A stretch of 64,000 nucleotides of DNA from Acidimicrobiales bacterium (GTDB lineage: Bacteria > Actinomycetota > Acidimicrobiia > Acidimicrobiales > SKKL01), in assembly GCA_034521975.1 (NCBI GenBank), contig JAXHLR010000003.1:186001-250000 (forward strand), in the 5' to 3' direction. Position numbers and translations under genes: made by a program. Shown in pieces: positions 9,488 to 18,439 of the stretch; position 1 is the stretch's first letter, and each line of letters begins with the position of its first letter. The notes beneath the pieces were generated by a model that was given only the letters and a program-made list of their open reading frames with translations, searched no databases and was not told where the DNA came from.

Positions 9488-10861
9488 CTACGGTGCCGAC
9501 GGGCTGGTGAGGGAGGCGAGCACGTCGGGACCGTAGCCCGGCGCACCAAACTCGGTGACGTCGATGCCCTCGATCTCGTGCTCGGGCGCCACCCGGAGCA
9601 CACCCGCAGCCTTGAGAGCGGCGAAGAGGACACCGGCGGTGATCATGACGAAGGCGAAGACTGCGACCACGCCGACGATCTGGGTGACGAGCAGGTCGAC
9701 ACCACCGCCGAAGAACAGGCCCTCGGGCCCCTCGCCCCCACCGAGGAACGAGGCGTTGGGGTTGGCGAACAGGCCGACAGCGATCGTGCCCCAGGCGCCG
9801 ACGACGCCGTGGACCGAGATCGCACCGACCGGGTCGTCGATCTTGATCTTCTCGAAGCCGAGCACCGAGAAGACCACGATCACGCCACCGATGAGACCGG
9901 CGACGGTCGACATCCAACCGTCGAGCGCACCGGCACCAGCGGTGATGGCCACCAGACCGGCGAGAATGCCGTTGCCGACCATCGAGACATCGGGCTTCTT
10001 GAACACGAACCAGCTGGTGAGCAAGGCGGTGAACCCACCGCCGGCGGCAGCCATCATCGTGTTGACGGCGATGCGGGGCACCTCGACATCGGCCGCAAGC
10101 TCGGAACCGGGGTTGAAGCCGAACCAGCCGACGAAGAGGATGAACACACCGGTGATGGCCAGCACGAGGTTGTGGCCGGGGATGGCCCGCGGCTTGCCGT
10201 CGGGCCCGTACTTGCCGAGCCGTGGACCACAGAAGATCACCGCGGCCAGCGCCGCCCAGCCACCGACCGAGTGGACGATGGTCGAACCGGCGAAGTCCTC
10301 GAAGCCCTGCTCGGCGAGCCAGCCGCCGCCCCACTGCCAGTTGACGACGACGGGGTAGATCACCGCGGTGATCACCGCGGTGTAGATGAGATAGCCGCTG
10401 AACTTCACGCGCCCGGCGAGTGCACCGGAGACGATCGTGGCAGCCACCGCCGCGAACGCGGCCTGGAACAGGAAGTCGACCGGCAGCATCAGCGAGTACT
10501 CGGTGGTGCCCGGTGCCGAGTAGCTGCCCCACAACCATTCGAAGCCGAGGAAGCTCGCTCCGCTGTAGGCGATGTGATAGCCGACCAGTCCGAACAGCAG
10601 GACTCCCAGGCAGAAGTCCATCATGTTCTTCATGAGGATCGAGCCAACGTTCTTGGCCGATGTGAGGCCAGCCTCGACCAGCGCGAAGCCGGCCTGCATG
10701 AAGATGACGAGCACCGCGCAGATGAACACGAAGATGTTGTCGAGAATCATCTGGGTGTCGTCGAGCGGAATGTCACCTGCCTCTTGGGCAAATGCCGGGG
10801 ATGCAGTGAGCAGCAGGGCAGCGCCCACCACTCCCATCCCCGCCAACAGTTTCGGTCTCAT
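9488..10861 (-). CDS. amt: Ammonium transporter (Amt family)
   Basis: The ATG at 10861 is preceded by GAGGAGG and gives 457 residues. A signal peptide (MRPKLLAGMG to ASPAFA) is followed by eleven predicted membrane helices. Conserved blocks include VLVIFMQAGFALVEAG, STIVHSVGGWAALAA with a pore His, HGVVGAWGTIAVGLF with the second pore His, and the gating Phe region. It conducts ammonium into the cell and is normally plugged by the PII protein encoded directly downstream. A longer upstream frame is rejected because it would remove the signal peptide. Confidence 0.96.
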   Translation of the reverse strand: MRPKLLAGMGVVGAALLLTASPAFAQEAGDIPLDDTQMILDNIFVFICAVLVIFMQAGFALVEAGLTSAKNVGSILMKNMMDFCLGVLLFGLVGYHIAYSGASFLGFEWLWGSYSAPGTTEYSLMLPVDFLFQAAFAAVAATIVSGALAGRVKFSGYLIYTAVITAVIYPVVVNWQWGGGWLAEQGFEDFAGSTIVHSVGGWAALAAVIFCGPRLGKYGPDGKPRAIPGHNLVLAITGVFILFVGWFGFNPGSELAADVEVPRIAVNTMMAAAGGGFTALLTSWFVFKKPDVSMVGNGILAGLVAITAGAGALDGWMSTVAGLIGGVIVVFSVLGFEKIKIDDPVGAISVHGVVGAWGTIAVGLFANPNASFLGGGEGPEGLFFGGGVDLLVTQIVGVVAVFAFVMITAGVLFAALKAAGVLRVAPEHEIEGIDVTEFGAPGYGPDVLASLTSPSAP

Positions 10862-10958
10862 TGCTCCTCCTCGACACCTCGGTTGGTGTCTTGCCTGACG
10901 TGTTGATGACCGTAGAGAGCCGCCGTTTCGCCGTTGTGTGCGCTGTGTTACGCCTTGC

Positions 10959-11477
10959 TCACCCCTTCCTGAACGGAATCTGATGGCTCGGGGGTGGGGT
11001 CTCGAGCACATATCCCCGCGACCGCACGGTCCGGATCACCAGTCCCAGGGGGTCCACCCGACGGCGGAGGCGAAGGACGTGCACGTCGAGGGCGTTGCGC
11101 CCCGGTGCCCCGTCCGGCCATCCGGCTCGGGCGAGCGCCTCGCGGCTGACGACGGCTCCGTAGCGCTCCAGCAGCGCGCTGGTGAGCCGGGCCTCGACCG
11201 GTGGCAGTGCCACCCACCGGTGGTTGGCCCGCAGGACGCCGTCCTCGTCGAGCGACGGCACCTCGCCGTGGTGCTCTCCCGCCCGCTGCTCGAGCGACGC
11301 CACCCGGGCGGCGACATCGCTGTCGTCGGCCGGAAGGCGGATCCAGTCCTCGAGCAGATCGAGCTCGGTTGGTGGCGGTGCGCTGTCGTCGAGCACCAGC
11401 AGCCGAGGCTGCCCAGATCGACGGAGCTGTTCCCGACGATCACGTTCGTCGGGCCACCGCACGAGTACGACGTCCAT
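10959..11477 (-). CDS. Winged-helix transcriptional regulator of OmpR/PhoB type, possibly GlnR-like
   Basis: 172 residues. The C-terminal 80 residues form an OmpR-type DNA-binding domain (ARLTSALLERYGAVVSREAL, then NALDVHVLRLRRRVDPLGL and IRTVRSRGYVLE). The N-terminal part is too short and too divergent for a normal receiver and shows no clear phosphorylatable Asp, a feature also known for actinobacterial GlnR. It is encoded 97 bp upstream of amt-glnK on the same strand, so a role in nitrogen control is likely but inferred from context only. Confidence 0.8.
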   Translation of the reverse strand: MDVVLVRWPDERDRREQLRRSGQPRLLVLDDSAPPPTELDLLEDWIRLPADDSDVAARVASLEQRAGEHHGEVPSLDEDGVLRANHRWVALPPVEARLTSALLERYGAVVSREALARAGWPDGAPGRNALDVHVLRLRRRVDPLGLVIRTVRSRGYVLETPPPSHQIPFRKG

Positions 11478-11597
11478 GGGGCGACGGTACGGAGCGAAGG
11501 TTTCTCGGTTGTTTCGTCACCGTGAACAACGACAGCAACCAGTCAGGTCACGCGAACACTTCGATCGTGCCCACCCGAACGACTACCGTCGACACCG

Positions 11598-13835
11598 ATG
11601 AGCACCGCCACCGACACCTCACCGGAGGAGACGGCGAAGCGCCGGATCCGTCCCCACCAGATCGTCATCGGAATCGGAGTCGCGATCGCGGCGGTCACCG
11701 TGCTGTCGGGCATCGCGTCGGTCGTCTTCGACTTCAGCGACGACTCCGAGATCCAGCGCCAGGTCTTCATCAACGTCCCCGACGGGGTGAAGCTCGCGTT
11801 CTACACGCTGGTGCCGGTCCTGTTGGTCTACGGAGCGGTCCTGTTCTCGCAGCGGACGAAGAACTGGGAGCGGGGCGCCCCCGACAAGCGGGCGACCACC
11901 AAGGCCAACATCGGGCAGCGCCTCAAGGACTTCCGCGCCGGTGTCTACATGCAGACCCTGCTGCGCGACCCGGCAGCGGGGATCATGCACTCGCTCATCT
12001 ACTTCAGCTTCCTGGTGCTGCTGGCGGTCACCGCCACCCTCGAGATCAACTATCAGGCCCCCGACAGCCTCAAGTTCCTGCACGGCACCGTCTACCAGGC
12101 GTACTCCTTCGTCGGCGACGCCGCCGGGCTCACGCTGCTCATCGGTGTCGTCTGGGCGATCGTCCGCCGGTACGTGCAGCGCCCCTACCGCATCCGCATC
12201 AAGACCAAGCCCGAGCACGCGGTGATCCTCGGCGTGTTCTTCGTGCTGGCGGTCACCGGCTTCACCACCGAGATGTTCCGCATCGCCCTCGAGGGCTCCC
12301 CCACCTACGAGCGCTGGTCGTTCGTCGGCTACCCGCTCGCGGCCCTGGTCGAGAACAACGCCAACCTGGCCGGCTGGCACCAGTCGCAGTGGATCATCCA
12401 CGTGGCGTCGTTCTTCGCCTTCCTCGTGATCCTCCCGGTCACGATGCTGCGCCACATGTTCACCTCGCCGCTGAACATGTACCTCAAGGACCGCGAGCGG
12501 CCCAAGGGCGCCATGAAGGCCATGCCCAACCTCATGGAGACCGAGCTCGAGAGCTTCGGTGCCGCCACCGTCGAGGACTTCACCTGGAAGCAGCTCCTCG
12601 ACACCGACGCCTGCACCATGTGCGGGCGCTGCACCTCGGTGTGCCCCGCCCAGGCCACCGGCAAGCCGCTCGACCCCCGCGAGATCGTCCTCAAGACCGG
12701 TGAGGTCATGGCCGCCACCGGCTCGCCCGAGGTGTCGCCCCCGATCGGTGTCGACAGCGAGATCACGATCGGAGCCGACTCGCTGTTCGAGCGCATCACC
12801 CCCGAAGAGGTGTGGGCGTGCACCAGCTGCAAGGCCTGCGACGAGATCTGCCCGGTCAACATCGAGATCCTCGACAAGATCCTCGACATGCGCCGCTACC
12901 TCTCGCTCATGGAGTCCAACTTCCCCACCGAGCTGGGCTCGGCCTACCGGGGCATGGAGAACTCGGGCAACCCGTGGGGCATGAGCCAGACCGAACGGGC
13001 CGACTGGGCCAAGGGCCTCGACGGGGTCGAGGTCCTCGAGCCGACCGACGCCTTCGAGCACGAGTACCTCTACTGGGTCGGCTGCGCCGGATCGTTCGAC
13101 GACAAGAACCGCAAGGTGTCCCAGGCGATGGCCAAGCTCATGCAGCGGGCCGGCGTCGACTTCGCCATCCTCGGCCCTTCCGAGATGTGCACCGGCGATC
13201 CCGCCCGCCGATCGGGCAACGAGTACATCTTCCAGATGCTGGCCATGCAGAACGTCGAGACCCTCGACGGCATGGGCGTGAAGAAGATCATCACCCAGTG
13301 CCCGCACTGCTTCAACACCCTCATGAACGAGTACCCCCAGCTCGGTGGCCACTACGAGGTCGTGCACCACAGCCAGTTCCTCGAGTGGCTCATCGACACC
13401 GGCAAGCTCGACATGTCCACCGCCCGCCTCGACGAGCGGGTCGTCTACCACGACTCCTGCTACCTCGGCCGCCACAACGATGTCTACATGTCGCCCCGCA
13501 ACGTCATCGGTTCGTTGGGCGGCATCCGCATCGTCGAAGCCGAGCGCAACGGCACCACGGGCATGTGCTGCGGCGCCGGCGGCGCCCGCATGTGGATGGA
13601 GGAGACGATCGGCACCAAGGTCAACGACGACCGGTCCGAGGAGCTCATCGCCACCGGCGCCAGCCGCATCGCCACCGCCTGCCCGTTCTGCTACATCATG
13701 ATCGACGACGGCGTGAAGGGCGCCGGAAAGGACGAGGACGAGGTGCAGGTCGGCGACATCGCCATGCACCTGTTGGAAGCGATCGAGACGGGCGAGAAAC
13801 TCGGAGGCCTCGTTGCTGAAGAGGCGGAGAACTGA
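11598..13835 (+). CDS. Membrane-bound 4Fe-4S/CCG-domain oxidoreductase (heterodisulfide reductase-like)
   Basis: 745 residues. About four to five membrane helices lie in residues 20-300 (nitrate-reductase-gamma-like part). Two 4Fe-4S motifs follow, CTMCGRCTSVCP and CTSCKACDEICP, then two cysteine-rich CCG domains (YWVGCAGS, CTGDPARR, QCPHCF; HDSCYLGRH, MCCGAGGARMW, ACPFCYIM). This layout is common in actinobacteria and links a membrane quinone pool to soluble electron carriers such as electron-transfer flavoprotein. Partner and substrate are not visible here. The next gene starts at the stop codon. Confidence 0.93.
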   Translation: MSTATDTSPEETAKRRIRPHQIVIGIGVAIAAVTVLSGIASVVFDFSDDSEIQRQVFINVPDGVKLAFYTLVPVLLVYGAVLFSQRTKNWERGAPDKRATTKANIGQRLKDFRAGVYMQTLLRDPAAGIMHSLIYFSFLVLLAVTATLEINYQAPDSLKFLHGTVYQAYSFVGDAAGLTLLIGVVWAIVRRYVQRPYRIRIKTKPEHAVILGVFFVLAVTGFTTEMFRIALEGSPTYERWSFVGYPLAALVENNANLAGWHQSQWIIHVASFFAFLVILPVTMLRHMFTSPLNMYLKDRERPKGAMKAMPNLMETELESFGAATVEDFTWKQLLDTDACTMCGRCTSVCPAQATGKPLDPREIVLKTGEVMAATGSPEVSPPIGVDSEITIGADSLFERITPEEVWACTSCKACDEICPVNIEILDKILDMRRYLSLMESNFPTELGSAYRGMENSGNPWGMSQTERADWAKGLDGVEVLEPTDAFEHEYLYWVGCAGSFDDKNRKVSQAMAKLMQRAGVDFAILGPSEMCTGDPARRSGNEYIFQMLAMQNVETLDGMGVKKIITQCPHCFNTLMNEYPQLGGHYEVVHHSQFLEWLIDTGKLDMSTARLDERVVYHDSCYLGRHNDVYMSPRNVIGSLGGIRIVEAERNGTTGMCCGAGGARMWMEETIGTKVNDDRSEELIATGASRIATACPFCYIMIDDGVKGAGKDEDEVQVGDIAMHLLEAIETGEKLGGLVAEEAEN

Positions 13836-13839
13836 ATCG

Positions 13840-14286
13840 GTGGGAAGCGACGAGGGTCCCACCCCTCGTCGGCTCCTGATCGCGGGTACCGACGAGCCGG
13901 CCTGTGAGGTCTATGCCGGGGTGCTGGCCACCTTCGACTTCGAGACCGACACCGCGCCGCTGCCCGACGTCGTCCCCCATCTGCGCGACACCCTCTATGG
14001 CTGCGCAGTCCTCGTCGGCACCGAAGGCGCCGAGAGCACAGCGCTCAAACAGCTCGACTCCATCCGCCACAGCGACCACACCCACGTGCGCCGCACAGCG
14101 GTGGTGCTATTGGCGTCGAACAAGAACCGCAAGATGTTCGCGTGGGAAGCGGGCATCGACGGGTTCGTGGTGATGCCCGCCGAAGCCGCCAACATCGCGT
14201 CCTGCATCGACCAGGTACTGGCCCGGCCACGCCTCGAGCGCTACAACTACCGCCAGGCGATGCTCGACGCAGCCCGCGAGGACTAG
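13840..14286 (+). CDS. Degenerate receiver-domain protein
   Basis: 148 residues from GTG 13840; a TTG at 13813 with GGAGG upstream would add nine residues and overlap the previous gene. The fold pattern is that of a response-regulator receiver: RLLIAGTDEP, CAVLVGTEG, RTAVVLLAS, GIDGFVVMPAEAANI. The expected phosphoacceptor Asp after strand 3 is replaced in LVGTEG, so phosphorylation is unlikely. There is no output domain. It is probably cotranscribed with the FeS oxidoreductase; function unknown. Confidence 0.75.
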   Translation: MGSDEGPTPRRLLIAGTDEPACEVYAGVLATFDFETDTAPLPDVVPHLRDTLYGCAVLVGTEGAESTALKQLDSIRHSDHTHVRRTAVVLLASNKNRKMFAWEAGIDGFVVMPAEAANIASCIDQVLARPRLERYNYRQAMLDAARED

Positions 14287-14316
14287 GGCCTCGACCTCTC
14301 CACCACGACGCCTTGC

Positions 14317-14949
14317 TCAGAAGCGAGCGAGCACAGCTTCGGCCAATGGTGTGACCGCGTCGACCGGGGTCTCGCCGTCGAGTCGGAGCGAGACGGTCAC
14401 GGTGCGATCGTCGACGCTGATCGAGATCGTCCGACCGCCGGTGGCTCCCCGGGTCTCCGACGAGACTCCGGGGAATGCGATCGCCTCGTCGCCGAGGCCG
14501 GGCAGCTCCTCGTAGCTCGGCATGTTGCCGACATGCATGTCGAAGCGATCGGTTGTCTCCACCACGCCCACGCCGATCATCTGGTTTCCCTCGGCATCCT
14601 CCCAGAAGCACTGGGAGTAGGACAGTCCATCGATCGCCACATCGTCCTCGCCCTCGGACGTGGCCGTCCCGATGGCCGCTTCGACCTCCTCGTCGGTGAG
14701 GAGGTCACAGGCCGCGGGGAGGTCGAGACCACTATCGGACTCGCTCCCTTCGTCTTGCTCGTCGCCGCCAGCGCCTTCGTCGTCGCCGTCCTCGGGCGGA
14801 GCGACGTCGGCCGGATCAGCCGTGGTCTCAGAGGGGGTGTCGACGGGAGACACACCCTCATCATCATCGTCGCCGCCGCAGGCTGCGAACGACCCGAGCG
14901 CGAGCACGATCAGTGCGGCGGTGGACAGGTGGCGATGGTGGCGGAACAT
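14317..14949 (-). CDS. Lipoprotein, DUF3558-like
   Basis: 210 residues from ATG 14949, with GAGGAGG upstream. Signal peptide with lipobox ending LGSFAAC, a long Asp/Glu-rich linker (about 25-75), then a domain with LPAACDLLTDEEVEAAIG and CFWEDAEGN, the pattern of actinobacterial DUF3558 lipoproteins. It faces the cell exterior, anchored by lipid. The third copy of the ECF element TGTCAACC-N16-CGT lies 30 bp before the start, so it is probably under control of the sigma factor at 2929-3444. Confidence 0.85.
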   Translation of the reverse strand: MFRHHRHLSTAALIVLALGSFAACGGDDDDEGVSPVDTPSETTADPADVAPPEDGDDEGAGGDEQDEGSESDSGLDLPAACDLLTDEEVEAAIGTATSEGEDDVAIDGLSYSQCFWEDAEGNQMIGVGVVETTDRFDMHVGNMPSYEELPGLGDEAIAFPGVSSETRGATGGRTISISVDDRTVTVSLRLDGETPVDAVTPLAEAVLARF

Positions 14950-14978
14950 GGGGCCTCCTCGGTTGGCGCATGAGGGAA

Positions 14979-15005
14979 ACGCCTGAGAGGCCAAAAAGGT
15001 TGACA
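14979..15005 (-). promoter_or_regulatory. ECF sigma promoter, copy 3 (TGTCAACC-N16-CGT)
   Basis: TGTCAACC (15005-14998), exactly 16 bases, CGT (14981-14979) on the minus strand, about 30 bases before the lipoprotein ATG. The spacer has no similarity to the spacers of copies 1 and 2, so the shared boxes are not explained by recent duplication. Confidence 0.65.
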
Positions 15006-15036
15006 GGTTCCAGCGGCCCGTGACGGCTGGACCCGC

Positions 15037-15609
15037 TCAGCCCTCGTTGAAGTTCTCCCAGTAGCGGCTGGGCCGGGGGCCGATCTGGCCCTGGTACTTC
15101 GAGCCGAGCGTGCCGCTGCCGTAGGGCTGGTCGGCGGGCGTGGTCATCCGGATGAACGAGATCTGGCCGATCTTCATGCCCGGGTACAAGGTGATGGGCA
15201 GGCTGGCGACGTTGGACAACTCGAGGGTGAGCTGGCCGTTCCAGCCGGCGTCGACGAACCCGGCAGTCGAGTGGATCAGCAACCCGAGCCGACCGAGGCT
15301 GGACTTGCCCTCGAGACGAGCGACGAGATCGTCGGGGACCGCCACCCGCTCTGCCGTGGAGCCGAGCACGAACTCGCCCGGGTGGAGGATGAACGGCTCG
15401 GCGCCCTCGGGTAGCTCGACCAGCTCGGTGAGCTCCTCGAGGTTGGCCTTGACGTCGATGTGGCCCATGGTGTGGTTGCGGAACACGCGGAAGTAGCGGT
15501 CGAGGTGCAGATCGACCGAGGACGGCTGCACGCATGCAGGGTCGAAGGGGTCGATGGCGATGCGCCCGGCGTCGATCTCTTCGCGGATGGTGCGGTCGGA
15601 GAGGATCAT
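15037..15609 (-). CDS. dcd: dCTP deaminase (probably bifunctional with dUTPase)
   Basis: 190 residues, the family's usual length. Conserved segments are [40 protein letters not shown] with the catalytic region, and LTLELSN with the catalytic Glu, ending in the C-terminal SKYQGQ lid. It turns dCTP into dUTP and, in the actinobacterial type, further into dUMP for thymidylate synthesis. Bifunctionality is inferred from relatives such as the mycobacterial enzyme. Single gene with no operon partner. Confidence 0.96.
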   Translation of the reverse strand: MILSDRTIREEIDAGRIAIDPFDPACVQPSSVDLHLDRYFRVFRNHTMGHIDVKANLEELTELVELPEGAEPFILHPGEFVLGSTAERVAVPDDLVARLEGKSSLGRLGLLIHSTAGFVDAGWNGQLTLELSNVASLPITLYPGMKIGQISFIRMTTPADQPYGSGTLGSKYQGQIGPRPSRYWENFNEG

Positions 15610-15635
15610 CGGCGCCTGACCCTAGTCGGGACGCG

Positions 15636-15677
15636 AACCGGGACGAGCCGGTGGGGAGAGGCCGGCCCGTCCCGGTT
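15636..15677 (-). terminator. Strong hairpin between DUF6458 gene and dcd
   Basis: AACCGGGACGAGCCGG (15636-15651) pairs with CCGGCCCGTCCCGGTT (15662-15677) with one mismatch and a 10-base loop. It lies 32 bp past the DUF6458 stop on the same strand and upstream of dcd, so it is most likely the terminator of the DUF6458 gene. Confidence 0.6.
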
Positions 15678-15708
15678 GGTGGAGCCGCAGACCCAGGGGT
15701 CAGACGGC

Positions 15709-15933
15709 TCAGTCCCGATCGACCACGCGGGTCTCGGTGTGGGTGTCTCCCCCTCGGTCGGCGCCGACGAGGATCAAGAGCAGCGAGATCACCAGTCCGA
15801 TGGAGCCGACGACCATCAAGATGACACCGGCGGTGTTGACGTCGAAGCCTTCGACCTCGGCGGTGACGGCGTAGGTCATCACGGCACCGACGGCGATGAG
15901 GACGATGCTGGCTCCTATGGATCCTGCACGCAT
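15709..15933 (-). CDS. Small membrane protein, DUF6458 family
   Basis: 74 residues from ATG 15933, with GGAGG upstream. Two hydrophobic helices (GASIVLIAVGAVMTYAV and ILMVVGSIGLVISLLLILVG) separated by a short loop, then a charged C-terminal tail. This matches the two-helix DUF6458 proteins of actinobacteria, whose function is unknown. Longer upstream starts are rejected because the family begins at the first helix. Confidence 0.85.
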   Translation of the reverse strand: MRAGSIGASIVLIAVGAVMTYAVTAEVEGFDVNTAGVILMVVGSIGLVISLLLILVGADRGGDTHTETRVVDRD

Positions 15934-15971
15934 GAAGGGCCTCCAGATCCTGGCATCCGGGTTCCGCCCGG

Positions 15972-16022
15972 CACGGTGTGACCCTTGGCTGCTACCCACC
16001 CGAAGGCGGGTCAAACACCGTG
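15972..16022. other. Long inverted repeat in the DUF6458-tRNA intergenic region
   Basis: CACGGTGTGACCC (15972-15984) pairs with GGGTC-aa-ACACCGTG (16008-16022): 13 pairs with a two-base bulge and a 23-base loop. It is upstream of the DUF6458 gene. The remaining part of the 294-bp gap (15934-16227) holds only a 29-codon acidic frame at 16077-16166, which I do not accept as a gene. Confidence 0.5.
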
Positions 16023-16227
16023 ACGCCGACGCAGGGCTGCGGTGAGGGGATGGATCCCGCGGGACGTGGGTAGCAGGTGTGGTTCGACGACAGCGAGGAG
16101 GACGACGAGGCGAGCCTCCCCATCGACCGCTACGAGGACCGGTCCGGAGACGAGACCCGGCACTGAGCCATGCTCACCCTCCGGGATCGCCGAGCGGAGG
16201 ACCGAGGGACTACGCTCGGCTGACCGC

Positions 16228-16298
16228 GCGGATGTAGTTCAATGGCAGAACATCAGCTTCCCAAGCTGAGAATGCGGGTTCGATTCCCGTCATCCGCT
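16228..16298 (+). tRNA. tRNA-Gly (anticodon CCC)
   Basis: 71-base cloverleaf: acceptor GCGGATG pairs with CATCCGC, the anticodon loop is CTTCCCAAG giving anticodon CCC, and the T-arm GCGGG-TTCGATT-CCCGT is perfect. The discriminator is T at 16298 and no CCA is encoded. A truncated Fic gene begins 100 bp downstream. Confidence 0.95.
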
Positions 16299-16397
16299 CT
16301 GAGTCTCAGATCATCGGCCCAGGCCAGCCCCGGTTTCTCGGGTACATGGGCCGGATTGCGTCCGGGACCCTGCGAGGGCGGCGCCGACCCTAGCGAC

Positions 16398-17360
16398 GTG
16401 GTCCGACGGTCGTGGCGCGAGATCGTGGGACGACGGTTTCCGGACGCGGTTGTCACCGATCGCTCCGCTGTGTGGGCCCAACCGCACGACGGCTACCTCT
16501 TCATAGCGTCCAGCCGTGCGGGCCGCCTCGAACTCCCCGGCCTCGTCGTCGTCTCGCGCAAGGGACCTGGAGCGATGGAAGGCGACATCGCGATTGGAGC
16601 CAGCATGCATCTCGCGTCGCGTCCTCGCGCCCTCCTCGACAACACTCGAGCCACCCGGAAGCGAACCGACCTTCCCCCGGCAACCTTGTCACGCGCCGAG
16701 CTTGCCGACTGGATCGACCACATTTGCGCCGTCGAAGGCGCAGAGCGGGCGAGCAAGTACCGCGACGACGCCGAAGCACTCGCCGACACACTCGATGTGT
16801 CACCTGCTCGCGTCGAGACGCTCAACGAGCTCGTTGGCGCCGCGCTCGGCACCCGGGACTCCGCGTCTGGGTCGACGGCGATGAAGGCTCGCTCCGCTGG
16901 TGTCCCGTTCGACCAAGGGCGAATCCTTCGCTTCGAGCTGCTCGCCAGCCATCTGCGCGATGTGGTCACGACCCACCCCGCGTTGCCCGCCGACGCAACG
17001 CGACGGGCAACCCTCCCCTTCTGGGAGGCGTACTTCTCCAACTTCATCGAGGGCACCGAGTTCACCCCCGATGAGGCCGAGCGCATCGTGTTCGAAGGCG
17101 AGATCCCTGCGGCCCGTCCCGAAGACGCCCACGATGTGCTGAGCACGTACCAGCTCGTTTCGGACGAGGCCGTTCTGCGGCGCCGGTCGGGCTCATCCGA
17201 CGAGTTCATCGAGCTGCTCCGCGACTGGCACCGCCTCATCCTCGGCGGTCGCCCCGACAAGCGGCCCGGCGAGTTCAAGCTCTACCCGAACCAGGCCGGC
17301 AACACGGTTACCGTGGCCTTCAACTCCTCGACCCGACCACCGCTGAGGCGGCGATCATGA
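16398..17360 (+). pseudogene. Truncated Fic-family protein with AbiEi-like N-terminal region
   Basis: The frame (GTG 16398) reads 320 residues. The N-terminal third (RRSWREIVGRRFPDAVV, then LPGLVVVSRKGPG and RPRALLDNTRATR) resembles the AbiEi-type antitoxin region found before some Fic domains. The rest has the Fic inhibitory/N-terminal pattern FSNFIEGTEFTPDE and the pre-catalytic GEFKLYPNQAGNTV. It then changes to unrelated sequence and stops, so the catalytic HPFxxGNGR loop is missing. Position just after a tRNA gene suggests a remnant of an integrated element. AMP-transfer activity is not possible without the lost loop. Confidence 0.72.
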
Positions 17361-17388
17361 CCCCAGCACCGGGCGGGCAACCGTGATG

Positions 17389-18348
17389 CTACGCGCCCGC
17401 TGCTACCACGGAGTCAGATGCGTGGGAGGACACGAGCCGATCCCGCCACTCCGACTCGGGCACATGGACTGGTGTCGTCGTGTCGAGGAAGTCCTCGAGC
17501 AGGGGAAGGAACCGGTCGGCGTTGCGCCACGGCAGGAAGTGTCCGGCGCCCTCGAGTATCTCGAGTCGGGCGTTGGGGATGGCCTCAGCGGTCAGGTAGG
17601 CGTGGTCGACGGGAATGATCCGGTCCCGATCACCCCAGACGATCATGGTCGGCAGCGCCTCGGCGAGATAGAGGCGGTCGTGGGCACTCACCCGTTGTCC
17701 CGCGATGTCGATCACCGACCGCACGGTGTGGATGAACGCCTGCTGACCACGTCGTTCGGTCAGGGTCGTGTAGCCGCGCCAGATCTCGGACATGGTGTCG
17801 GTAGGGCGCAGGCCGACGCGGTGCGCCCATGCTCCCGGGCGCTCGCCGAGCTCGCGGATCTTGCGGTGCAGCAGGAGGGGCACGACGTATTCGGCGCCGG
17901 GGAGTGTCACCGCCTTGATGAGCGGGCTGACCTCCTTGCCCAATCCGCCCGAGGCGACCAGCACCAGACGCTGGACCCGTTCGGGGAACTGGTAGGCGAA
18001 CTGCATGGCAATGCCACCGCCGAGTGAGTGGCCGATCACGGTGGCAGCCCCCAGATCGAGCACCGCGAGCAGATCGCGAATACCGCTGGCGTAGGCGCCG
18101 AGCGAGTAGTCACCACGGGGCTTCGCCGACTCACCGTGGCCCAGAAGGTCTGGCGCGATGACCGTGTAGTGCTCGGCCAGGGCCGGCATCACGGCGCGCC
18201 ATGTCGTGGAGCTCCCGGCGATCCCGTGGATGAGTACGACAAGGGGACCCTCGCCTGCCACCCGATAGGTGACGTCGTGCCCGTGGATCCGAACGCTCTG
18301 CTTGCGGATCTCCCCGTCGGGGACAGCGTCAAGATCCGCGTCTGTCAT
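17389..18348 (-). CDS. Alpha/beta hydrolase
   Basis: 319 residues. Oxyanion region LIHGIAGSS, nucleophile elbow GHSLGG with the catalytic Ser, Asp in VWGDRDRIIP, and His in GAGHFLPW. Substrate unknown; the family includes esterases, haloperoxidase-like and ring-cleavage hydrolases. It is transcribed divergently from a MerR regulator; the 91-bp gap holds two palindromes, so the pair is likely controlled by that regulator and an inducing compound. Confidence 0.9.
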   Translation of the reverse strand: MTDADLDAVPDGEIRKQSVRIHGHDVTYRVAGEGPLVVLIHGIAGSSTTWRAVMPALAEHYTVIAPDLLGHGESAKPRGDYSLGAYASGIRDLLAVLDLGAATVIGHSLGGGIAMQFAYQFPERVQRLVLVASGGLGKEVSPLIKAVTLPGAEYVVPLLLHRKIRELGERPGAWAHRVGLRPTDTMSEIWRGYTTLTERRGQQAFIHTVRSVIDIAGQRVSAHDRLYLAEALPTMIVWGDRDRIIPVDHAYLTAEAIPNARLEILEGAGHFLPWRNADRFLPLLEDFLDTTTPVHVPESEWRDRLVSSHASDSVVAAGA

Positions 18349-18363
18349 CCACCCATCATGATC

Positions 18364-18407
18364 TTGACAGCAGTTACTGTCAATTCATTCAGACAGTGAT
18401 CGCTGTC
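18364..18407. promoter_or_regulatory. Two palindromic operators between hydrolase and MerR genes
   Basis: Operator 1 is TTGACAG-N6-CTGTCAA (18364-18383). Operator 2 is GACAG-N6-CTGTC (18392-18407). All four half-sites are GACAG/CTGTC, and the two sites are 26 bp apart half-site to half-site. They fill the gap between the divergent genes and fit binding of a dimeric MerR protein. Confidence 0.7.
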
Positions 18408-18439
18408 ACGTTCCGCTCATCCTGTGGTTCACTGATGCG

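Noticed and set aside
10862-10958. Possible GlnR box (GTAAC ... GAAAC) before amt
   Set aside because: The two half-sites are present, but the spacing does not fit the usual GTnAC-n6-GaAAC layout.
11619-13862. 747-codon minus-strand frame opposite the FeS oxidoreductase
   Set aside because: Antisense product of Gly/Val/Glu-rich codons; the plus strand has four FeS/CCG motifs.
16077-16166. 29-codon acidic frame before tRNA-Gly
   Set aside because: GTG start directly after an in-frame stop, no good ribosome site, no recognisable family.
16242-16397. Coding start of the Fic fragment inside the tRNA gene
   Set aside because: The first codons would be the tRNA-Gly itself; similarity to known proteins begins after about 16398.
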